Assembly: GCA_002307095.1 (NCBI GenBank)
Contig: DBTO01000028.1
Coordinates: 1-9,371 of the forward strand
DNA from: Sulfurospirillum sp. UBA1314
GTDB taxonomy: Bacteria; Campylobacterota; Campylobacteria; Campylobacterales; Sulfurospirillaceae
Direction: 5' to 3'
Length of the DNA: 9,371 nucleotides
A model generated the notes under the pieces. That model worked only from the letters and a program-made list of their open reading frames with translations, did no database searches and had not been told where the DNA came from. The translations under genes were made by a program, and so were the position numbers. Positions 5,520 through 9,371 of the stretch are shown piece by piece (the first letter of the stretch is position 1; each line of letters opens with the position of its first letter).

Positions 5520-7109
5520 TTATTTGTATTGAGTCGTTAGTATATCTTGTGTTGCATCATAAAGTACTGTTTGAACGCCCATTAAACCTAAAATCGTATG
5601 AAAAAGGTTGTCATGTGAGTATGTTTGGTTCGCTTTTTGGGCAATGGTTTGGACATCAATGTGTTCCTTACTTTTTGAGCCAAACCACATAAGTGCTCCC
5701 ACATGAGTCTGCTCCTCGGGTGCCATAAAATAGGGAATACCATGCAAATAAAGTCCTTTTTCACCCAACGATTCACCGTGATCTGCCATATAAATCATCG
5801 CTGTTTCAAAGTTTTGATCATTCTGTTTCAAAAAACCAATCGTTTTGGAGAGAAAATAGTCGGTGTACAAAATTGCATTGTCATACGCATTGCCAATCTC
5901 TTCGGGCTTACATTGCTCTACTTGGTTTGTTTCGCACACCGGCGTAAATTTTTCAAACGATTTGGGATAGCGCTTATAATACGCTGGTCCATGATTGCCC
6001 ATTTGATGAAGAACGATGAGTACATCACCCTTTTGGGCATTGACATACTCTTGAAGCCCTACCAACATCCCCTCATCGCGACACTCATCTTCACACATCG
6101 TATTGTTCGCAGCTGTGCGATAATCTTGGTATGCCACCCGTAAAGCAACACCTTTGGAATCAGAATTATTATCTCTCCACAGGATACTTGCACCACTGTG
6201 TTTAATGATATCAATCACATTTTCCCTCGACTTAGCCTCTTTGTCACTGTAATTTTGGCGCCCAAGACCAGAGAACATACACGGTACAGAGATCGCCGTC
6301 GATGTTCCACACGAATAGAGATTTGAGAAATTGACAATCTCCTCTTTTTGCAACAAAGGATTGGTTTGTCGTTCATATCCATTGAGTGAAAAACGATTGG
6401 CACGCGCCGCTTCGCCCACAACCACAATAACCAATTTGCGATTGTTACTCTCTATTTTTTTGGCATCTAGCCCAATTTGTTTGAGTGCGGTCTCTTTTTT
6501 GTAAAAACTTCGGAATGTATATTTACCGACAGAATAGAGACAAAACGTTGGATTGGTGTAATAACGTAAAGGTTTATGTTCTCTGAAAAAAGAGGTGTAA
6601 AAACGGCTAAAAGCAAAGAGGACAACGGCGATGAGCACAAGAGTAACGCCTAAACTTTTTACTTTCTGCCAAGATTCTTGTTTGAACGTTCCATACACAA
6701 CGGGAGCTCGATAAATCATTACAGAAGGAATAACGCCTAAAAGGAGAAAATAGGCTAAAAATTTCCAATTTAAAAGATCCATCGATTCGTTGATGTTGGT
6801 TTCCATCGCATTTTGGATCATCGTATCATCAAGGATGACATTGTAGGTGTTCATAAAATAGTTGGTGATGGAGGCTATTAAAACCAAGAGTATTAACAGT
6901 GGTTTGAGGGTATAGCGGCAACTTAGAAGCATCACAAAAACTGAAATACTTGATACCAAAACAACCCCAAGAGAGAGCAAAAAGCCTATATTTTGTTTCG
7001 AGAGTTCATAGACGGACAGCACATGGCTAAAAAAAGAGATGTTATCCGCAATCACCAAAAAAAGCGCCACTATCACGATCAATCGATTGCCTGTTAGTTT
7101 AAAATACAT
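5520..7109 (-). CDS. eptA: Phosphoethanolamine transferase, EptA/EptC/MCR family
   Basis: This inner-membrane enzyme has a periplasmic catalytic domain and moves phosphoethanolamine from phosphatidylethanolamine to lipid A and possibly other surface targets. The 529-aa protein has five hydrophobic helices in residues 9-170 and a sulfatase-like domain from about 225. Catalytic features match the family: E233 in GEAARA, nucleophile T271 in SCGTSTAISVPCMFS, H373 in GNHGP, D443-H444 in MADHGES and H456 in LHGIPY. Cysteine pairs C267/C277, C339/C343 and C392/C400 match the disulfides of EptA/MCR. The family is known for polymyxin resistance. In C. jejuni the homologue EptC also decorates a flagellar rod protein and glycans, so the target range cannot be read here. 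The ATG at 7109 has only a weak ribosome site (GTGAG). It is followed 9 nt later by dgkA. A TATACT and a palindrome lie just upstream. Confidence 0.96.
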   Translation of the reverse strand: MYFKLTGNRLIVIVALFLVIADNISFFSHVLSVYELSKQNIGFLLSLGVVLVSSISVFVMLLSCRYTLKPLLILLVLIASITNYFMNTYNVILDDTMIQNAMETNINESMDLLNWKFLAYFLLLGVIPSVMIYRAPVVYGTFKQESWQKVKSLGVTLVLIAVVLFAFSRFYTSFFREHKPLRYYTNPTFCLYSVGKYTFRSFYKKETALKQIGLDAKKIESNNRKLVIVVVGEAARANRFSLNGYERQTNPLLQKEEIVNFSNLYSCGTSTAISVPCMFSGLGRQNYSDKEAKSRENVIDIIKHSGASILWRDNNSDSKGVALRVAYQDYRTAANNTMCEDECRDEGMLVGLQEYVNAQKGDVLIVLHQMGNHGPAYYKRYPKSFEKFTPVCETNQVEQCKPEEIGNAYDNAILYTDYFLSKTIGFLKQNDQNFETAMIYMADHGESLGEKGLYLHGIPYFMAPEEQTHVGALMWFGSKSKEHIDVQTIAQKANQTYSHDNLFHTILGLMGVQTVLYDATQDILTTQYK

Positions 7110-7131
7110 AGAGTCTCACTTGAAATTTCGT

Positions 7132-7143
7132 TTTACATGTAAA
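7132..7143. repeat. TTTACATGTAAA palindrome, copy 4 (intergenic, upstream of eptA)
   Basis: A perfect 12-bp palindrome and the only copy lying entirely in non-coding DNA, 23 nt upstream of the eptA start codon. Confidence 0.9.
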
Positions 7144-7148
7144 GTATA
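7132..7148 (-). promoter_or_regulatory. Possible eptA promoter: TATACT next to a TTTACATGTAAA palindrome
   Basis: In the 41-nt gap before eptA, the minus strand reads TATACT (7148-7143), directly followed by the 12-bp palindrome TTTACATGTAAA (7143-7132, sharing one base). The palindrome would lie about where transcription starts, an operator-like position. The same palindrome also occurs inside genes elsewhere in the window, so its presence here may not be regulatory. Confidence 0.3.
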
Positions 7149-7150
7149 GT

Positions 7151-7453
7151 TTAGTTTTTTAAACAGATGTTCTTCGCCAAATACCACTTCACAATCGCCA
7201 TCGTCGAGTAGTTCATTTCTCGTTGTTCATAAGGAATGGAACACACCCGCATTTTCGAGCATATTACTCCACTAACGAGTGTTAGAAAAAGGAAAAAAGC
7301 GATGCCGATCCACACATTATGAACATAGCCTATCCAAAGACCTGCCATAAAAGGGGTAAATGTTAATGCACCATAGCAACCAAACATCAAGGTCTTGCAC
7401 CAAAATCCTTGGATTTTAGGCACAAGCTCAATAATCGGAGGAATTTGATCCAT
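7151..7453 (-). CDS. Hypothetical two-helix membrane protein
   Basis: I do not recognise this 100-residue protein. It has a short N-terminal stretch with two prolines and an acidic residue (MDQIPPIIEL), two membrane helices (about 21-44 and 47-66), and a basic, polar C-terminal tail of about 34 residues (MRVCSIPYEQREMNYS and onward). It contains five cysteines (C19, C26, C65, C71, C97), two of them close together after helix 2, but no CXXC motif. It starts only 2 nt after the yajQ stop, so it is translationally coupled and belongs to the same operon. Codon use and composition fit its neighbours. Together with the tight packing and full-length open frame, that makes it a real gene of unknown function. 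Confidence 0.75.
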   Translation of the reverse strand: MDQIPPIIELVPKIQGFWCKTLMFGCYGALTFTPFMAGLWIGYVHNVWIGIAFFLFLTLVSGVICSKMRVCSIPYEQREMNYSTMAIVKWYLAKNICLKN

Positions 7454-7455
7454 AG

Positions 7456-7953
7456 CTACTTAAGATTGGTAAAGTTCACAGGGAAATCGAAATCACATCC
7501 GCGAATCGCTTTAATCGCCTCTTGCAAATCATCAATCGCTTTGCCTTCAACTCTGACCACATCACCACGAATAGACGCTTGCACTTTGAGTTTAAGCTCT
7601 TTAATCTCTTTGACAATTTTTTTAGCATCTTCACTTGAGATTGCATCAACAATGCTTACAGTAACTTTGGTTTTGTTGCCGCCCGCAACCTCACGTTTGG
7701 TCTCTTTGAGTGCTTTGGAAGAGATATCGCGTTTGATGGACTCAGAGATCAGTGCCTCGACCATTGCATCAGCTTTGCTATCGCTCGTCGTCACTAAAGT
7801 AACCGTTTTAGCTTTTTCATTGTGATCAAACTCACACGTAATGCCTTTAAAATCCCATCGATTCGTTATCACTTTTTTAGCTTGCTCATACGCATCTTTA
7901 AATTTTTGTTTATCAATCTCAGCTGAAATGTCAAAGCTATGCTCTTTTGCCAT
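7456..7953 (-). CDS. yajQ: YajQ family nucleotide-binding protein (UPF0234)
   Basis: This 165-residue cytosolic protein has the usual family length (about 160). N-terminal HSFDISAEIDKQKF and RWDFKG (32-37) match the conserved start of YajQ. The C terminus, RVEGKAIDDLQEAIKAI followed by FDFPVNFTN, matches the family's 'RV.GK.rDDLQ...plqF.N' end. YajQ proteins bind nucleotides, and in Xanthomonas a member binds cyclic di-GMP and affects a transcription regulator. The role in this lineage is unknown. The ATG at 7953 follows AAGGAG with 6-nt spacing. The gene starts 9 nt after the 2-hydroxyacid dehydrogenase stop and ends 2 nt before the small membrane protein. I recall the dehydrogenase-yajQ pair being adjacent in C. 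jejuni (Cj0373-Cj0374). Confidence 0.95.
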   Translation of the reverse strand: MAKEHSFDISAEIDKQKFKDAYEQAKKVITNRWDFKGITCEFDHNEKAKTVTLVTTSDSKADAMVEALISESIKRDISSKALKETKREVAGGNKTKVTVSIVDAISSEDAKKIVKEIKELKLKVQASIRGDVVRVEGKAIDDLQEAIKAIRGCDFDFPVNFTNLK

Positions 7954-7962
7954 TGTTTCTCC

Positions 7963-8895
7963 TTAATGTTCTAAAAATTCTTTGATGTTTTCACCCACCA
8001 AACGCATCAATTCACGCCTAGCCTCAATGCTCGACCATGCGATGTGTGGCGTAATGATTAAGCGTTCAGGATGCTTTACATGTAAAAGCGGATGATTCTC
8101 TATTATTGGCTCAACACTTAAAACATCAAGCCCAACGTAAATCTCTTTGGTATCAATGACATCCAGCAAATCAGCTTCATTGACGATGCCACCACGTCCC
8201 ACATTGACCACAACTGCCCCTTGTTTCATAAGGCTCAGTTGTGGTTTTGTGATTAAGTTTGCAGTTTTATCATTCAATGGCGCATGAATGGTAATGACAT
8301 CACATGTTCGCATCATCTCTTCTAAACTCACTTGGGTGTAAACGCTATCATGATTCGCGCCACTTGCAGAAAAATAGACTACATTCGCACCAAATGCAGT
8401 AGCGATTTTTGCGACCTCTTTGCCAATCGTTCCTAAGCCAATAATTCCCCAACGTTTCCCTTTAATCTCCCAAAAAGGTCGATCAATATGAGTATACATA
8501 GAACTTTTTGCCCATTCCCCAGACTTGACGTACTGATCGTAATAACCGCACTGACCTAAAAGATTTAAAACGAGCATGATCGTTGTTTGTGCAACCGACG
8601 CGGTCGAATACCCCGCAACGTTTTTAACCACAATCCCTTTTTGCTTGGCATAGGCTAAGTCGACATTATTCATCCCTGTAGCCGTGATACAAATAAGTCC
8701 TAAATTAGGACACGCATCCATAACTTCTTGATCAATGATCACTTTATTGGTCAGAACAATTTTCGCATCACTAATGTGCTTAACGCGCTCAGACGTATCG
8801 GTCATCTCAAAGGCTTCAAATAACCCAAACTGCTGAAAAAGGCTCAAATCAATATCGTTGCCCATTGTCTTAGCATCTAAAAAAACGATCTTCAT
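7963..8895 (-). CDS. D-2-hydroxyacid dehydrogenase (glycerate/hydroxypyruvate reductase-like)
   Basis: This NAD(P)-dependent cytosolic enzyme of 310 aa interconverts a 2-oxo acid and a D-2-hydroxy acid. The catalytic N-terminal part includes TATGMNNVDL, the family's 'G.DniD' region. The Rossmann motif GLGTIG is at 153-158. The catalytic triad is R234 (NVGRGG), E262 (SVEP) and H284 (TPHIAWSS). The residues at the end of the second Rossmann strand (VVYFSAS) lack the acidic residue typical of NAD-preferring members, so NADP use is possible. The substrate cannot be fixed from sequence; hydroxypyruvate/glycerate is the usual guess for this subgroup. ATG 8895 follows AAAGGA, 3 nt after the upstream gene's stop. 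YajQ follows 9 nt downstream, so all belong to one operon. The 12-bp palindrome TTTACATGTAAA lies inside the coding region at 8075-8086. Confidence 0.93.
   Translation of the reverse strand: MKIVFLDAKTMGNDIDLSLFQQFGLFEAFEMTDTSERVKHISDAKIVLTNKVIIDQEVMDACPNLGLICITATGMNNVDLAYAKQKGIVVKNVAGYSTASVAQTTIMLVLNLLGQCGYYDQYVKSGEWAKSSMYTHIDRPFWEIKGKRWGIIGLGTIGKEVAKIATAFGANVVYFSASGANHDSVYTQVSLEEMMRTCDVITIHAPLNDKTANLITKPQLSLMKQGAVVVNVGRGGIVNEADLLDVIDTKEIYVGLDVLSVEPIIENHPLLHVKHPERLIITPHIAWSSIEARRELMRLVGENIKEFLEH
8075..8086. repeat. TTTACATGTAAA palindrome, copy 5 (inside the 2-hydroxyacid dehydrogenase gene)
   Basis: A perfect 12-bp palindrome coding on the minus strand for part of LLHVKH in the dehydrogenase. 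Confidence 0.9.
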
Positions 8896-8898
8896 GCT

Positions 8899-9371
8899 CT
8901 AATCCTTTATGCGGTGACCCACAAATTTTGAGAAGTTTTCCATAATGAGCCCTCCTCGTCTAAAACCAAGCCCACACCCTTCATAGGCAAAGAAAACACC
9001 CGCTTGATAGGATCTGCCTTCGCTATCTTTAGGCAGTTCTTCGTACGCTTGGTAAATGGGTTTAAAATTACCATAATCGCCCTCGACTTTTGCCATAACA
9101 GACATGTCCGCATCGTAAATGACTGTATTAGCACCTTCTCGTCCAAACGCTCTTTTTTCGACCTGCTTTTTACCTTTAAGTGGTTCGTACGATGTCTCTA
9201 ACAGAAGAGGGTGATGGGGGAACATATCCCACAGAATCTTCATAAAAGCTTTGCTTTGAAATAAAAGGGTATAGGCAGGATTGAGAATGATCGCTTTTTG
9301 TTCTCGCACAATTTCATCCAATAAAAGAGCTAAATCACCCTCTTCTATGGCGATATTTTCCCAAGGAATCA
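8899..9371 (-). CDS. Glutathionylspermidine synthase-like ATP-grasp protein, C-terminal part (5' truncated by window end)
   Basis: The open frame reaches the right edge of the window (last full codon 9367-9369), so a TTG at 9321 is internal rather than the start. About 156 residues are visible. The sequence NPAYTLLFQSKAFMKILWDMF, followed by an FPHHPLLL segment, a lysine-rich stretch and FGREGAN, matches the end of the glutathionylspermidine synthase pre-ATP-grasp/ATP-grasp fold (Pfam GSP_synth). It ends with GVFFAYEGCGLGFRRGG and a short tail typical of that family. True glutathionylspermidine synthases ligate glutathione to spermidine. Many bacterial homologues lack the amidase half and probably join other amine and acid partners, so the substrate is unknown. 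The stop is 3 nt before the dehydrogenase start, placing it in the same operon. A similar order is known to me from C. jejuni Cj0372-Cj0374. Confidence 0.88.
   Translation of the reverse strand, partial: IPWENIAIEEGDLALLLDEIVREQKAIILNPAYTLLFQSKAFMKILWDMFPHHPLLLETSYEPLKGKKQVEKRAFGREGANTVIYDADMSVMAKVEGDYGNFKPIYQAYEELPKDSEGRSYQAGVFFAYEGCGLGFRRGGLIMENFSKFVGHRIKD

Noticed and set aside
5703..6143. Plus-strand open frame of 146 codons opposite eptA
   Set aside because: It is antisense to the catalytic domain of eptA, whose motifs are intact, and the product has no family features.
7409..7825. Plus-strand open frame of 138 codons, serine/leucine rich, opposite yajQ
   Set aside because: Its low-complexity composition is a by-product of the reverse strand of yajQ, and there is no ribosome site.

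Overview
The window looks like chromosomal DNA of a campylobacterotal (epsilonproteobacterial) bacterium, probably Sulfurospirillum or a close relative. The signs are the AT-rich composition, the style of the two-component genes, abundant small c-type cytochromes, and gene neighbourhoods that I recall from Campylobacter jejuni: eptC-dgkA, and glutathionylspermidine-synthase-like / 2-hydroxyacid dehydrogenase / YajQ. The genus is inferred from pattern recognition, not from a database search.

Left, plus strand (1-2187): the C-terminal DNA-binding part of an OmpR-type response regulator is followed by its overlapping sensor histidine kinase. A small periplasmic monoheme cytochrome c overlaps the kinase stop codon. 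A separate gene with its own promoter-like region then encodes a class I cytochrome c553. A perfect 16-bp inverted repeat ends this block and faces the next, convergent operon.

Middle, minus strand (4790 to 2250): two genes 9 nt or less apart encode a membrane oxidoreductase of the cytochrome bd (CydA) superfamily. The first subunit is CydA-like, has no recognisable quinol loop and carries a C-terminal heme-c domain. The second subunit does not look like CydB. It aligns by eye along its length with the first subunit and lacks one heme-ligand histidine. With cytochrome c553 and the monoheme cytochrome next door, the block suggests a periplasmic cytochrome c-linked bd-family enzyme under redox or respiratory control. 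Its 357-bp upstream region holds an OmpR-style 11-bp tandem repeat over the likely -35 region and, on the other strand, a possible small RNA ending in a strong intrinsic terminator.

Right, minus strand (9371 to 5148): the C-terminal part of a glutathionylspermidine-synthase-like ATP-grasp protein, a D-2-hydroxyacid dehydrogenase, YajQ and an unknown two-helix membrane protein are packed 2-9 nt apart. After a 41-nt gap come eptA (phosphoethanolamine transferase) and dgkA (diacylglycerol kinase), which are functionally linked because EptA releases the diacylglycerol that DgkA recycles. A hairpin follows dgkA.

A 10-bp palindrome, TTACATGTAA, occurs five times across the window in both coding and non-coding DNA, far more than expected by chance. 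No tRNA, rRNA, CRISPR array, insertion sequence or phage gene was seen.
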